From Limibacter armeniacum (lineage in GTDB: Bacteria; Bacteroidota; Bacteroidia; Cytophagales; Flammeovirgaceae): a stretch of 64,000 nt of DNA. The translations under genes were made by a program, and so were the position numbers. The stretch is from positions 3,260,501 through 3,324,500 of the forward strand of contig NZ_JBAJNO010000009.1 in the NCBI RefSeq assembly GCF_036880985.1, written 5' to 3'. The notes under the pieces are model-generated. The model was not told the DNA's origin. It did no database searches and saw nothing but the letters and a program-made list of their open reading frames with translations. This document shows, in pieces, positions 53,815 through 63,939 of the stretch; the first letter of the stretch is position 1; every line of letters starts with the position of its first letter.

Positions 53815-53877
53815 AAGCTCCTCGGAATCCTTCAATAATACATTAGAACTGAAGTATTTCGGAGAGTTCTTTTTTTA
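53815..53877 (+). terminator. Imperfect terminator-like hairpin after the remnant
   Basis: Arms at 53818-53834 and 53850-53866 match at 13 of 17 positions, followed by TTCTTTTTTT. It fits a decayed terminator for the frame ending at 53802. Confidence 0.5.
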
Positions 53878-53996
53878 AGCAATCCATTCGGGTTTTAAAA
53901 CCGATTTTACATTCCATTTATTCCTTTATTCATGCTGGTATTAATGTTGTGAGTTGCGCCTTGTTTTTGTATCTTGCCACTTCGTTAAAAGGCAAA

Positions 53997-54030
53997 AAAA
54001 ATCCTAGAAAAGTACATTTTTAGGATTTTT
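53997..54030. terminator. Hairpin in the gyrA upstream region (terminator or attenuator)
   Basis: AAAAATCCTAGAAAA pairs with TTTTTAGGATTTTT through one bulge around a GTACA loop, with T-rich sequence on both strands. It lies 136 bp before the gyrA ATG, so it could end stray transcription or lie in the gyrA leader. Confidence 0.55.
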
Positions 54031-54166
54031 GATTTGGGTGTCTGAATTCATGTCAAATGTATTTCAAGAACACCTGCCATATTGAATGCAGTCTGAAATG
54101 CGAAATCGGTACAAGCAGGCAAATAGAAGTCGCTTGAAATGAATCCGGAACTAATTATATAATAGA

Positions 54167-56710
54167 ATGGCAGAAGGAGAAAATATTATCCCGATCAATA
54201 TCGAGGACGAGATGAGAGGTGCCTACATTGACTATTCAATGTCGGTAATCATCTCAAGAGCCCTTCCTGATGTAAGGGATGGGCTTAAGCCAGTTCACCG
54301 CCGTGTGTTATACGGTATGTCTGAACTGGGACTAAGCTACAACAGACCATATAAGAAATCAGCAAGGATTGTAGGTGAGGTACTTGGTAAGTATCACCCT
54401 CATGGTGACTCGTCAGTATATGATACCATGGTACGTATGGCACAAGAGTGGTCACTGCGTTACCCATTGGTAGACGGTCAAGGTAACTTTGGCTCGGTTG
54501 ACGGTGATTCTGCCGCTGCGATGCGTTATACGGAGGCTCGTATGAAAGAAATCTCCAGTGAAATGCTGGCAGATTTGAAGAAAAATACGGTTGACTTCGT
54601 ACCAAACTTTGACGACTCCCTGAAGGAGCCTTCGGTATTGCCAGGTAAGATTCCTAACCTGTTGGTAAATGGATCTGCCGGTATTGCGGTAGGTATGGCC
54701 ACTAATATGGCTCCACACAACCTGACAGAGGTAATCAATGGCGTGGTTGCTTATATCGAGAACCCTGAAATTACGGTGGCAGAACTGATGGAGCACATCT
54801 CGGCTCCTGACTTCCCGACAGGAGGTATCATTTACGGATATGATGGCGTAAAGAAAGCCTATGAGACGGGACGTGGCAGGGTTGTGATGCGTGCGAAGTC
54901 ACACTTTGAAGAGAACAAGTCAGGCAGAGAAATGATCGTGGTAACGGAGATCCCTTATCAGGTGAACAAAGCTTCCATGATTGAGAAGACTGCTGAGTTG
55001 GTCAATGATAAGAAAATTGAAGGCATCAGCACGATTCGTGATGAGTCGGACCGTAGAGGTATCCGTATCGTTTACGAACTGAAGAAAGATGCAATGCCTG
55101 ATGTGGTGCTGAATACCCTGTTCAAGCATACACAACTTCAAACTTCTTTCAGTATCAATAACGTAGCGCTTGTTAAAGGAAAGCCAAGAACGCTGAACCT
55201 TTATGAGCTGATCAAATACTATGTAAGACACCGTCACGAAGTGGTGGTTCGTCGTACAGAGTTTGAACTGGAAGAAGCAGAAAAGCGTCTGCACATTCTG
55301 GAAGGCTACCTGAAAGCACTTGACAACCTTGATGAGGTGATTGCGCTGATCAGAAGCTCAAAGGATGGAGACATAGCAAGATTGGGCTTGATGGAGCAGT
55401 TTGACTTCTCAGAAGTACAGGCTAAAGCGATTCTGGATATGCGTCTGCAACGTCTGACAGGTCTGGAAAGAGAGAAACTTCAGCTTGAGTACGATGAAGT
55501 AACCAAGCAAGTAACTTACTTGAAAGAAGTGTTGGCAAGTGAGGAGATGCGTATGGGTATCATCAAGGACGAACTGGTAGAGCTGAGAGATAAATACGGT
55601 GATGAAAGACGTTCTGAGATTGAGATGAATGCAGATGATCTGGAAATCGAGGATTTGATTCCTGATGAAGAAATGATCATTACCATCTCTAAAGAAGGTT
55701 ATATCAAGCGTACAGCACTAAGAGAATATAGACAGCAAGGACGTGGTGGTGTAGGTTCACGTGGTGCAGCATCCAAAAGTGATGACTACACAGAACACCT
55801 ATTCTTGGCTACAAACCACAACTACCTGTTGTTCTTTACCAATGCAGGTAAAGTATACTGGCTGAAAGTATTCCGCTTGCCAGAAGGTAGCAAGACTTCC
55901 AAAGGACGTCCACTTCAGAACATGATCGAAATCTCTCCTGAAGAGAATGTACAGGCGGTCATCAGTGTGAAAACGCTTACTGATCCTGACTACGTAAATA
56001 ACCATTACCTAGTAATGTGTACGGAGAAGGGTATCATCAAGAAGACTACGCTGGAAGCTTATTCACGTCCAAGAACAAGTGGTATTGCAGCGATCAATAT
56101 CAATGAAGGAGACAAGCTACTGAATGTAAGCATGACTAATGGCAGCAGCGATATTGTTGTGGCAGCTAAGTCTGGTCTTGCTATCAGGTTCCCTGAAGAG
56201 AAAGTTCGTGCAATGGGACGTACTGCTACAGGTGTAAAGGCGATTACTTTGCAAGGCGATCAGGATAAGGTAGTTGGTATGGAATGTATCAGTGATCCTG
56301 AAACAACGTTGCTTGTGGTATCTGAAAAAGGTTACGGAAAGCGTACTGCAATTGAGGATTACCGTATCACAAACCGTGGTGGTAAAGGTGTCAAGACGAT
56401 GCAGGTAACAGAAAAAACAGGTAGCCTGATGGCAATCGAAACGGTTACTGATGCAGAGGACTTGATGATTATTACCAAGTCTGGTATCACGATCCGTATG
56501 GCTGTTGAAGGCTTGCGTGTCATGGGTAGAGCGACACAAGGAGTTAAACTGATCCGTCTGAATGATGGAGATGAGATTTCTTCAGTAGAAAAAGTAAATG
56601 CTCTTGAAAAAGAAGAGGAGATCCTTGAAGAAGGTGAAGTGTTGGAAACTCCTTCAACAGAAACGGAGAATCCTTCAGCAGAAAATACTGCCTCTGAAGA
56701 AGAAGAGTAA
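54167..56710 (+). CDS. gyrA: DNA gyrase subunit A
   Basis: 847 residues. The N-terminal winged-helix/tower region includes the active-site tyrosine Y121 ([10 protein letters not shown]). The quinolone-determining region reads [17 protein letters not shown], so it keeps Ser (82/83) and Asp86, the usual drug-sensitive state. The C-terminal six-bladed domain has the GyrA-box region [11 protein letters not shown]. An acidic tail follows ([18 protein letters not shown]...EEE). GyrA pairs with GyrB to introduce negative supercoils. gyrB is not nearby. Well-formed terminator after. Confidence 0.97.
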   Translation: MAEGENIIPINIEDEMRGAYIDYSMSVIISRALPDVRDGLKPVHRRVLYGMSELGLSYNRPYKKSARIVGEVLGKYHPHGDSSVYDTMVRMAQEWSLRYPLVDGQGNFGSVDGDSAAAMRYTEARMKEISSEMLADLKKNTVDFVPNFDDSLKEPSVLPGKIPNLLVNGSAGIAVGMATNMAPHNLTEVINGVVAYIENPEITVAELMEHISAPDFPTGGIIYGYDGVKKAYETGRGRVVMRAKSHFEENKSGREMIVVTEIPYQVNKASMIEKTAELVNDKKIEGISTIRDESDRRGIRIVYELKKDAMPDVVLNTLFKHTQLQTSFSINNVALVKGKPRTLNLYELIKYYVRHRHEVVVRRTEFELEEAEKRLHILEGYLKALDNLDEVIALIRSSKDGDIARLGLMEQFDFSEVQAKAILDMRLQRLTGLEREKLQLEYDEVTKQVTYLKEVLASEEMRMGIIKDELVELRDKYGDERRSEIEMNADDLEIEDLIPDEEMIITISKEGYIKRTALREYRQQGRGGVGSRGAASKSDDYTEHLFLATNHNYLLFFTNAGKVYWLKVFRLPEGSKTSKGRPLQNMIEISPEENVQAVISVKTLTDPDYVNNHYLVMCTEKGIIKKTTLEAYSRPRTSGIAAININEGDKLLNVSMTNGSSDIVVAAKSGLAIRFPEEKVRAMGRTATGVKAITLQGDQDKVVGMECISDPETTLLVVSEKGYGKRTAIEDYRITNRGGKGVKTMQVTEKTGSLMAIETVTDAEDLMIITKSGITIRMAVEGLRVMGRATQGVKLIRLNDGDEISSVEKVNALEKEEEILEEGEVLETPSTETENPSAENTASEEEE

Positions 56711-56749
56711 GCGAATATTTTTGAGAGACAATAAAGTGTCTCAAAGCCC

Positions 56750-56788
56750 AAAAGGACTGCTAGGTATTCTAGTAGTCCTTTTTTTGTT
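56750..56788 (+). terminator. Terminator after gyrA
   Basis: A 14-bp stem (AAAAGGACTGCTAG / CTAGTAGTCCTTTT, one G-T pair) with a 5-nt loop and T7. A smaller hairpin (TTGAGAgACA / TGTCTCAA) at 56721-56744 precedes it. Confidence 0.9.
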
Positions 56789-57105
56789 GGAGAAAACTTA
56801 ATTCCCAGAAATTAAACTGTTCTATTGGTGTGTTATAACAGTGTCTATAAGATGTGTGATATATTCAATATTAGGAAGGTATTGAAACCCTTTAACTTAA
56901 AGATCGGGTTTTAATGATAGTCACGATTAATGACAGAACACTTTAAATGGATAAAAGGGGTTTACAAAGCTTTAAAACGTGTTAAAAGAACAACTTGGAG
57001 GGTTAAAATAATGTTATTTGTCATCAATAGTTATGTATTTTTCTGCTAGTTTTGCGAACACCTTTTAAAAAAGTGCAATATAATTTAAGAAAAGTATAAT
57101 TTTCT
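56789..57105. other. Intergenic region, 317 bp
   Basis: Upstream region of the TPR protein gene. A -7 candidate TAGTTTTG lies at 57047-57054, 51 bp before the ATG; no TTG at usual spacing (a TTTG lies 26 bp upstream). Nothing else recognised. Confidence 0.45.
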
Positions 57106-58704
57106 ATGAAACTCCTAAGAATCACTTTTTTACTGTTGCTTTCTGTAACAGTATTATCAACATCATTTGCGCAGAACGGTACTCCTGCTGCACCACAAAA
57201 ATCTGTTGAGGAACTTAAAGCTGACCTGCAGGCAGTGCAGGAAAAAGCTGATCAAGAAGTTGCAAAAGTTGCAGCTAAAAACGAAAAGTACAAAGCAAAA
57301 GGTAAAACTGATAAAGTACAACCTGAAGTTGCGAGTGCTAAAACATTGAAAGAGCTAGGCGATGCATACACTGCATTGGCTACTTCAGAAGAAACTCCTG
57401 AAGAGCAAGTAGATGAGTATATCGAGCAAGCAAAAGCTTCTTACCTTAAAATCAAAGAGGTAGAAGAGGAGAAAGGCTCTGTATACCAAGAAGTGTTCAA
57501 CCCTGAGGCGCCAGCAAACGTGCTGAAAGGTGGACAGTCAAGCTACGATGTTCTTTACAACCACTTCTTCCAAGCAGGTGCTAACGCATTCAACGAAAAT
57601 GATTACCAAGCTGCATTGGAAAACTTGGAAAGAGCATTTAATGTAAAGCCAGAAGATACAACTGCTGGTAAATACGCTTTCTATGCTGCTGCTACTGTAG
57701 CAGGTGAGGCTTCAGACGAAGAGGCTATTGCTGCACAAGAAAAAACAGTGGAGTTGATCAACAAGCTGAAAGCTTTGGACTTTGTTGATCCTAACATGTA
57801 TTACCAAGAGCTTACTTTTGTTTCTAAGAAAGCAGCTCCTTACGAAGAAGAAATCTCTTCTAAGCAGTATGACATCAAAGAAGCAAAAGGTAACATCGAG
57901 AAGCTGAATAAAGAGCTTGAGCAAGCTACTGAAAGAGCTGATTACTACGGTAAAGGCGCTGGTAAGCGTTACAGAGGTTCTGCTCAAAAAGCAGCTGAAA
58001 ACAAGAAAGCTGCTGCTGATGCAAAAGCGCAATTGGAAGAGGAAAAAGCAAAATTGGCTAAGCTTGAGTCAGATGTAAAAGCTGCTCAAGAAAAAGCAAA
58101 TGAGGTTTACGCTCAAGCTTTGGAAGTTGCTAAACAAGGTCTGGAAGTAATGCCAGAAGACGAAACACTGAATGCTCAAGTTGTTTCTTACTATGCAAGA
58201 CTGGACAGACTTGACGATGCAATTGGATCTATCGAGTCACAATTGGCTGCTAAGCCTAAGGATGAAATGCTGAACTTCAACTTGGCTGTTCTTTATGACC
58301 AGTCTGCTGAGAAAGCTAGAGAAGATGGCGATATGGCAAAAAGCCAAGAGTACTTTGACAAAGCTGCTGCTCAGTACGACAACCTGTTGTCTATCAACCC
58401 TGAGAACACTGATGGTCTGTACAATGCAAGTGCACTGTACTACAACAGAGCAACAGTTTACAACAGAGAGCTGAACGACCTGCCAAGAAGTGCAAGCGGC
58501 TCTTTCAAAGACAAAGCAAAAGCGACTGAGCTGGAAGGTAAGATTGCTGAAATGACTGCAAAAGCAGAGCCTTTGGCAACTAAAGCGAAAGACGTGAAGC
58601 CAGACGAAGCAAAGTACTGGGAGCTGTTGGCTAGAATCTACACGCTGACTAAGAAATATGACGAGGCTGAAGCTGCTCTGAAAAAAGCAGATGAGCTGAG
58701 ATAA
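57106..58704 (+). CDS. Exported TPR/coiled-coil protein, probably abundant
   Basis: A 532-residue protein with a signal peptide (ends TSFAQ). Residues ~30-130 and ~230-345 are Ala/Lys/Glu-rich and helical, probably coiled coils (KKAAADAKAQLEEEKAKLAKLESDVKAAQEKA). TPR-like repeats lie near ~150-195 (YNHFFQAGANAFNENDYQAALENLERAF) and ~350-530 (PEDETLNAQVVSYYARLDRLDDAI, MLNFNLAVLYDQSAEKA, KYDEAEAALKKADEL). Codon use is strongly biased to a few codons (GCT, AAC, TAC, GGT) compared with neighbours, which suggests high expression. Function unknown; a periplasmic scaffold is likely. Terminator follows. Confidence 0.8.
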   Translation: MKLLRITFLLLLSVTVLSTSFAQNGTPAAPQKSVEELKADLQAVQEKADQEVAKVAAKNEKYKAKGKTDKVQPEVASAKTLKELGDAYTALATSEETPEEQVDEYIEQAKASYLKIKEVEEEKGSVYQEVFNPEAPANVLKGGQSSYDVLYNHFFQAGANAFNENDYQAALENLERAFNVKPEDTTAGKYAFYAAATVAGEASDEEAIAAQEKTVELINKLKALDFVDPNMYYQELTFVSKKAAPYEEEISSKQYDIKEAKGNIEKLNKELEQATERADYYGKGAGKRYRGSAQKAAENKKAAADAKAQLEEEKAKLAKLESDVKAAQEKANEVYAQALEVAKQGLEVMPEDETLNAQVVSYYARLDRLDDAIGSIESQLAAKPKDEMLNFNLAVLYDQSAEKAREDGDMAKSQEYFDKAAAQYDNLLSINPENTDGLYNASALYYNRATVYNRELNDLPRSASGSFKDKAKATELEGKIAEMTAKAEPLATKAKDVKPDEAKYWELLARIYTLTKKYDEAEAALKKADELR

Positions 58705-58774
58705 TTATACATTTCATTAAACTGGTTATAATCACCTGTTTAGGGTTTTTAGGCTGGTTTAGTATAATTCACAA

Positions 58775-58814
58775 AAAAACCTGAACTTATTTACTAGGTT
58801 CAGGTTTTTTTTGA
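58775..58814 (+). terminator. Terminator after the TPR protein gene
   Basis: A 12-bp stem (AAAAACCTGAAC / GTTCAGGTTTTT) with an 11-nt loop and T8 on the plus strand. Confidence 0.9.
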
Positions 58815-58857
58815 TTGAATAGTTTTAGAGATCAACAATGGTGAAATAGCTGAATGG

Positions 58858-58890
58858 TTGTCAGGTTGTAACCTTTTATGTGTAGCTTTG
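58858..58890 (+). promoter_or_regulatory. Promoter that fixes the rlmN start
   Basis: TTG at 58858-58860, a 22-bp spacer and an exact TAGCTTTG at 58883-58890 match the Bacteroidota consensus. The in-frame TTG that would extend the rlmN frame is this -33 element itself, so translation must begin downstream, at GTG 58921. Confidence 0.55.
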
Positions 58891-58920
58891 CACCATTCAA
58901 TTAAATCATCGAATCACACA

Positions 58921-59976
58921 GTGGAAGTAATCAAGAAGAAAGATATTAGGAAAGTGTCTCCGGAGGATATTAAACAGTTTCTGGAGGAAAACGGGGAGAA
59001 AGGGTTTAGAGCCAAGCAGGTTCAGGATTGGATCTGGAAGAAATCAGCACGCTCTTTTGAAGAGATGACAAACCTCTCAAAAAAGACAAGAGAGATGTTG
59101 GAAGAGCATTTCTTTTTTGCACCTATCTCTGTAGCTGACATGCAGCACAGTAACGATGGTACATTTAAGTCAGCCTTTAAGTTGCATGATGAACATTTGG
59201 TAGAAGGTGTACTGATTCCGACTGACACCCGTATGACTGCCTGTATCTCTTCTCAAGTAGGGTGCTCATTGACCTGTAAGTTCTGTGCGACAGGGTATAT
59301 GGACCGTAAGCGAAACCTTGATGCTGCCGAAATCTATGACCAAGTGGTTGAGATCAATAAGCAAGCACAAGATAACTACGGGATGAACCTTTCCAATATC
59401 GTGTATATGGGTATGGGAGAGCCATTGCTGAATTATGCTAACGTATTGAAGTCGGTTGAGTATATCACCTCAGACCTTGGATTGGGAATGTCAGCCAAGC
59501 GTATCACGGTATCAACGGCTGGTATTGCCAAGATGATCCGTAAGTTAGCAGACGAGGATGTGAAGTTTAACCTTGCACTTTCGTTGCATGCTGCCAATGA
59601 TGAGAAGCGTAACCAGATTATGCCAATCAATGAGCAGAACAGCTTGCCAGCCTTGAGAGATGCACTGAAGTACTTCTTTGCCAAGACAAAAAGCCCAGTT
59701 ACTTACGAATATATCGTATTCAATAATTTTAATGATTCACTTAAAGATGCGGATGAACTTTACAGATTCTGTAAGCATTTGCCTTGTAAAGTGAATATCA
59801 TTGAATACAATCCAATTGACAAAGCAGATTTCCTGAATGCTGAAAAGGACAAGATTGATCAGTTTGCCGAATACTTGCGCAAGAAAGGAGTAAATGTTCA
59901 TGTACGCCGTAGTAGAGGTAAAGACATTGACGCAGCATGTGGTCAGCTGGCTAACAAAAATAAAGCTAAGGCCTAG
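58921..59976 (+). CDS. rlmN: Dual-specificity 23S rRNA (A2503) / tRNA (A37) methyltransferase RlmN
   Basis: A 351-residue radical-SAM methyltransferase that makes 2-methyladenosine in 23S rRNA and certain tRNAs. The [4Fe-4S] motif is CSLTCKFC in QVGCSLTCKFCATG. It has the preceding EGVLIPTDTRMTACISSQ and the later SLHAANDEKRNQIMPIN. The C-terminal VRRSRGKDIDAACGQL contains the methyl-carrying cysteine region. The GTG start at 58921 is preferred because the promoter lies between it and the earlier TTG, and because it gives the normal length and N terminus (VEVIKKKDIRKV). Confidence 0.95.
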   Translation: MEVIKKKDIRKVSPEDIKQFLEENGEKGFRAKQVQDWIWKKSARSFEEMTNLSKKTREMLEEHFFFAPISVADMQHSNDGTFKSAFKLHDEHLVEGVLIPTDTRMTACISSQVGCSLTCKFCATGYMDRKRNLDAAEIYDQVVEINKQAQDNYGMNLSNIVYMGMGEPLLNYANVLKSVEYITSDLGLGMSAKRITVSTAGIAKMIRKLADEDVKFNLALSLHAANDEKRNQIMPINEQNSLPALRDALKYFFAKTKSPVTYEYIVFNNFNDSLKDADELYRFCKHLPCKVNIIEYNPIDKADFLNAEKDKIDQFAEYLRKKGVNVHVRRSRGKDIDAACGQLANKNKAKA

Positions 59977-60212
59977 TGAAATCTGAATTTAGGAGTTTCA
60001 GCAAAAAAACATTTCTATCCTAAGAGGATGTTGGTTAAATTAGGCGCCTGTTAATACTTTTTTGGAACCCTTACATACAAACAGGGAACGCTTTAACTGT
60101 TTTTATTGTCTCTGATAAGGGAATCGTAAACAACAGGCACTTTAACTTTTGTAACATCAAGGGTTGATAGAGCGTGCTTTAAACCTGATTGAAAAGAACA
60201 ACTACTTTTTAG

Positions 60213-60863
60213 ATGAAGAAATATAAAAAATATTATTTGGTGGCATTGCTGGTGATCCTGATCGACCAAGCTTCAAAAATGTTGGTGCATTTCAATATGG
60301 AAATGGGACCACTTGGAGAAGTAAACGTATTGGGAGACTGGTTTCGCCTTCATTACCTATTGAACCCAGGAATGGCATTCGGAATGCAGTTTGACATGGA
60401 GTTTGGCAAACTGATCCTTACCTTGTTCCGCATAGTAGCATCAGGTGGTATCGCTTATGCAATTGCCTACTTAGCAAGACGAAAGGCTCATTGGGGTTTT
60501 TTGGTTTGTTTGGCAATGATTCTAGGTGGAGCACTTGGTAATGTGATAGACAGTGTGTTTTATGGAGTATTGATTGATGGAAATGTGATTCCTAATTCTC
60601 CAACTCCTTGGTTCCATGGTAGAGTGATTGATATGCTTTATTTCCCAATGGTGTCAAGCACTTATCCATCTTGGGTACCTGTAGTGGGAGGAAATCACTT
60701 TATATTCTTTAGCCCTGTATTCAATATAGCTGATTCGGCAATTTTCTTGGGAGTGTTGTTTATTCTGGTTTTCCAGAAAAAATTCTCAGCACATGAAGAG
60801 GAGCAAAAAGCAGCTACTGAGTCATTGGAAATGAACAGAGAAATAGCAGGAAAGAGTGAGTAA
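60213..60863 (+). CDS. lspA: Lipoprotein signal peptidase (signal peptidase II)
   Basis: A 216-residue inner-membrane aspartyl peptidase with four hydrophobic segments. Catalytic aspartates: D113 in GNVIDSVFYG and D174 in FNIADSAIFLG. The family motif ILIDQASK is at the start and LNPGMAFGM in the first half. A loop of ~45 residues between the Asp motifs (VIPNSPTPWFHG...) is longer than in E. coli but usual in Bacteroidota. It matures the lipoproteins, several of which lie in this window. It is not linked to ileS or other genes here. Confidence 0.94.
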   Translation: MKKYKKYYLVALLVILIDQASKMLVHFNMEMGPLGEVNVLGDWFRLHYLLNPGMAFGMQFDMEFGKLILTLFRIVASGGIAYAIAYLARRKAHWGFLVCLAMILGGALGNVIDSVFYGVLIDGNVIPNSPTPWFHGRVIDMLYFPMVSSTYPSWVPVVGGNHFIFFSPVFNIADSAIFLGVLFILVFQKKFSAHEEEQKAATESLEMNREIAGKSE

Positions 60864-60889
60864 TTTACTTCCTGTTAGATAAAGAAATA

Positions 60890-60930
60890 AGAAAAGCCGT
60901 CTGTCAAAATACTGATAGACGGCTTTTCTA
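60890..60930. terminator. Terminator between lspA and nrdA
   Basis: A 17-bp stem (AGAAAAGCCGTCTGTCA / TGATAGACGGCTTTTCT, one mismatch) with a 6-nt loop between convergent genes; the T-rich ends are only moderate. Confidence 0.82.
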
Positions 60931-60988
60931 TATCTATAATTCCCTAATAAATCACAGTTGTATAGAGAATCAGTTTATCCTGTAGCTA

Positions 60989-63346
60989 TTAACCAGAGCA
61001 AGACATACAATCTGGATCATCCAAAGAACAGGATTGACCTGATACAGGAGCTTCTTCTGCTTGTGACTGTGATAGCTTCTGTGTGTCTACGGTAAATTTG
61101 ATAGCATCGGTCGCAGCCTTGGTTCTTAGGTAGTACATACCTGTTTTAAGACCTTTTTTCCAAGCATAGAAATGCATGGAAGTCAGTTTGCCGAAGTTAG
61201 GGTTCTCAATGAAAACGTTCAAGCTCTGACTCTGACAGATATATGCCCCACGGTCAGCCGACATATCAATGATATGTTTTTGACTGATTTCCCAAGCTGT
61301 TTTATAAAGGTCCTTGAGGTGTTGAGGAATGCGTCTGATATTTTGAACGGAGCCATTATTGGCAATCAGTTCATTTTTTAGGTCATCATTCCAAATTCCC
61401 ATTTCAACCAAATCTTTGAGCAGGTGCTTGTTTACAATGGTGAACTCACCAGAAAGTACCCTTCTGCTGTAGATATTGGAAGTGTATGGTTCAAAACATT
61501 CATTATTGCCCAAAATTTGAGAAGTAGATGCTGTTGGCATCGGAGCTAATAACAGGGAGTTTCGGATACCATGTTGCTTCACTTGTGCTTTGAGAGCATC
61601 CCAATTCCACCTGCCTGACTTCGGTTTTACTCCCCACATATCAAACTGGAAGGTGCCTTTAGAAGCAGGAGAGCCTTCATATGACTCATAAGGTCCTTGC
61701 ACTTGAGCCAGCTCCATAGACGCTTCCATAGCAGCAAAATAAATGGTCTCGAAAATATCTTCATTTAATCCTTTAGCCTCTTCAGAATCAAATGGCATAC
61801 GGAGTTTCAAAAACACATCAGCAAGTCCTTGTACCCCCAAACCAGTTGGCCTGTGACGTAGGTTTGAGTTTCTTGCTTCTGGAACAGGATAGTAATTGGT
61901 GTCAATAATTTTATTGAGGTTTCGAGTGACCACTTTTGTTACTTCGTACAAGCGTTTATGGTCAAAATTGCCTTCTTCAGTGACGTATTTAGGTAATGAA
62001 AGCGAAGCAAGGTTACATACAGCAACCTCGTCTTTTGATGTATACTCAATGATTTCTGTACACAAGTTACTTGACTTGATAGTACCAAGGTTTTGTTGGT
62101 TGGATTTGCCATTGGCTGCATCTTTATACAGCATATATGGTGTGCCAGTCTCCACTTGAGACTCCATTACTTCAAACCAAAGGTCTTGTGCTCTTACGAC
62201 TTTACGTGCCCTTCCTTCTCTCTCGTATTTTTCGTAAAGTTTCTCAAACTCTTCACCATGGCAGTCTGCCAATCCAGGTGCTTCATTTGGACAGAACAAA
62301 GACCACTCTTCATTGTTCTCCACACGTTTCATAAAAAGGTCGGAGACCCACAGTGCGTAGAACAGGTCTCTAGCACGTAATTCTTCCTTACCATGATTTT
62401 TCTTCAGGTCAAGGAATTCAAAGATATCAGCATGCCAAGGTTCAATATAAACAGCAAATGCACCTTTGCGCTTACCTCCACCCTGATCTACATAACGTGC
62501 TGTATCATTAAATACACGCAGCATAGGAATGATACCATTGGATGTGCCATTGGTACCTTTGATGTAAGAACCAGTGGCTCTCACATTGTGAATATTCAGT
62601 CCAATACCGCCTGCCGACTGTGAGATCAAAGCACACTGTTTTAATGTTTCATAAATGCCTGGAATGGAATCTTCCTGCATCGCTACAAGGAAGCAAGAGG
62701 ACATTTGAGGTTTTGGTGTAGCTGCATTGAAAAGTGTAGGAGTTGCATGAATGAACCACTTTTGGGACATAAGGTTGTATGTCTCAATAGCTGCTTCAAC
62801 ATCATCTAGGTGAATCCCAATGGCAACCCGCATAAAAAGGTGTTGAGGACGTTCAACAATTTTTCCATCAACTTTTAGCAGGTAAGACCTTTCTAAGGTC
62901 TTAAAGCCGAAGTAGTCAAAATCATAGTCCCTGTCGTAATGAATTGCTTCATCCAGTCGCTTTGCATTGGCACGTATTACTTCGTAAGCATCTTTTGAGA
63001 TAAGGGCAGCATTTTCACCTGTTTTTGGGTCTATGTAATTGTACAGGCGTTTGATAGTGCTTGAGAATGACTGACTGGTTGTCTTGTGTAAGTTTGAAAT
63101 AGAAATCCTGGCAGCCAATTGAGCGAAGTCAGGGTGCTTTGTCGTCATGGAAGCAGCTATCTCTGCGGCAAGACTGTCAAGTTCTGTGGTGGTAACACCA
63201 TCATAAAGCCCCATGATAACCTTTTTGGCTACCTCAACGGGGTCAACAAACTTGCGGTCAAAGCCATCGCAAAGAGCTTCAATCCTGCGTAGGATTTTGT
63301 CGAATTTGACGCTTTCTCGGCGTCCATCTCTTTTTAATACTAACAT
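60989..63346 (-). CDS. nrdA: Ribonucleoside-diphosphate reductase, large subunit (class I)
   Basis: 785 residues. An N-terminal ATP-cone ([22 protein letters not shown]) is followed by the ten-stranded barrel. Active-site pieces: MSSCFLV (first redox Cys), NLCTEI (the thiyl-radical Cys with Asn and Glu), [10 protein letters not shown] (second redox Cys), [15 protein letters not shown], and a C-terminal [13 protein letters not shown] redox-relay tail. It makes dNDPs from NDPs with a small subunit, NrdB, which is not in this window and must lie elsewhere. The ATG at 63346 gives the expected start. Confidence 0.95.
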   Translation of the reverse strand: MLVLKRDGRRESVKFDKILRRIEALCDGFDRKFVDPVEVAKKVIMGLYDGVTTTELDSLAAEIAASMTTKHPDFAQLAARISISNLHKTTSQSFSSTIKRLYNYIDPKTGENAALISKDAYEVIRANAKRLDEAIHYDRDYDFDYFGFKTLERSYLLKVDGKIVERPQHLFMRVAIGIHLDDVEAAIETYNLMSQKWFIHATPTLFNAATPKPQMSSCFLVAMQEDSIPGIYETLKQCALISQSAGGIGLNIHNVRATGSYIKGTNGTSNGIIPMLRVFNDTARYVDQGGGKRKGAFAVYIEPWHADIFEFLDLKKNHGKEELRARDLFYALWVSDLFMKRVENNEEWSLFCPNEAPGLADCHGEEFEKLYEKYEREGRARKVVRAQDLWFEVMESQVETGTPYMLYKDAANGKSNQQNLGTIKSSNLCTEIIEYTSKDEVAVCNLASLSLPKYVTEEGNFDHKRLYEVTKVVTRNLNKIIDTNYYPVPEARNSNLRHRPTGLGVQGLADVFLKLRMPFDSEEAKGLNEDIFETIYFAAMEASMELAQVQGPYESYEGSPASKGTFQFDMWGVKPKSGRWNWDALKAQVKQHGIRNSLLLAPMPTASTSQILGNNECFEPYTSNIYSRRVLSGEFTIVNKHLLKDLVEMGIWNDDLKNELIANNGSVQNIRRIPQHLKDLYKTAWEISQKHIIDMSADRGAYICQSQSLNVFIENPNFGKLTSMHFYAWKKGLKTGMYYLRTKAATDAIKFTVDTQKLSQSQAEEAPVSGQSCSLDDPDCMSCSG

Positions 63347-63939
63347 AAGGGCACGAATGAGAATTTGAGAGATTTTATGATTAACTCGCTGCGGATCCGC
63401 AGTGATATGTTTAATGGCCTTTGCTACCTGTGGAGTTTTGGGTTCCGTAGTTGAGTCAGGCCTTTGTATTTGAGTTAAAGAACAATTAATGTGCTACTTT
63501 AAGTAACAATCATGATTAATGGTTAAAAATAATATCATTATATCATGAAAACCAAAATATCCTTGAAGGTGTTCAGTTAAGGAATGCTTTTTTTGTTAGC
63601 AGTATTATTCTAAGGAGAGATTATCTCATGGTTGCTGTTTATGCTAATTTATGTTGGGATAAAACTAATTAGGAGGTATGGAGAAATCAATATTTTATTT
63701 TTGGAAAAAATTTCTTACACGAACTAATTAAAAATTTTAGGATGTAACTTTTTGGGTTTTATGAACAGTTCTTAAACGCAAGATTAAAGAAGCGTTGCTA
63801 ATCCTAAAATAACTCTCATTCCCTATTTGTGAAATCCATGTATGTTTTCAGGTAAAAAGACATTTTTGTCTTGCTAATCAAACTCCTAACTAGTAGCACT
63901 ACATACGTTAAAGAGTTTGATAGTCTTACCTTGTCGTAA
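63347..63939. other. Intergenic region, 593 bp
   Basis: Upstream region of nrdA and of the partial gene at 63940. It has a perfect palindrome CTGCGGATCCGCAG (63389-63402) of unknown meaning, a hairpin AAGACA-TTTT-TGTCTT (63857-63872) and an 8-bp repeat pair TCAAACTC/GAGTTTGA (63878-63920). No NrdR-type box was found. No coding signal. Confidence 0.5.

Noticed and set aside
58858-58920. Extended N terminus of RlmN from a TTG
   Set aside because: That TTG is better read as the -33 promoter element, and RlmN family length fits the GTG start.
63389-63402. CTGCGGATCCGCAG palindrome as a regulator site of nrdA
   Set aside because: It is a perfect palindrome but occurs once and does not resemble the NrdR box; left as an unexplained site in the intergenic entry.
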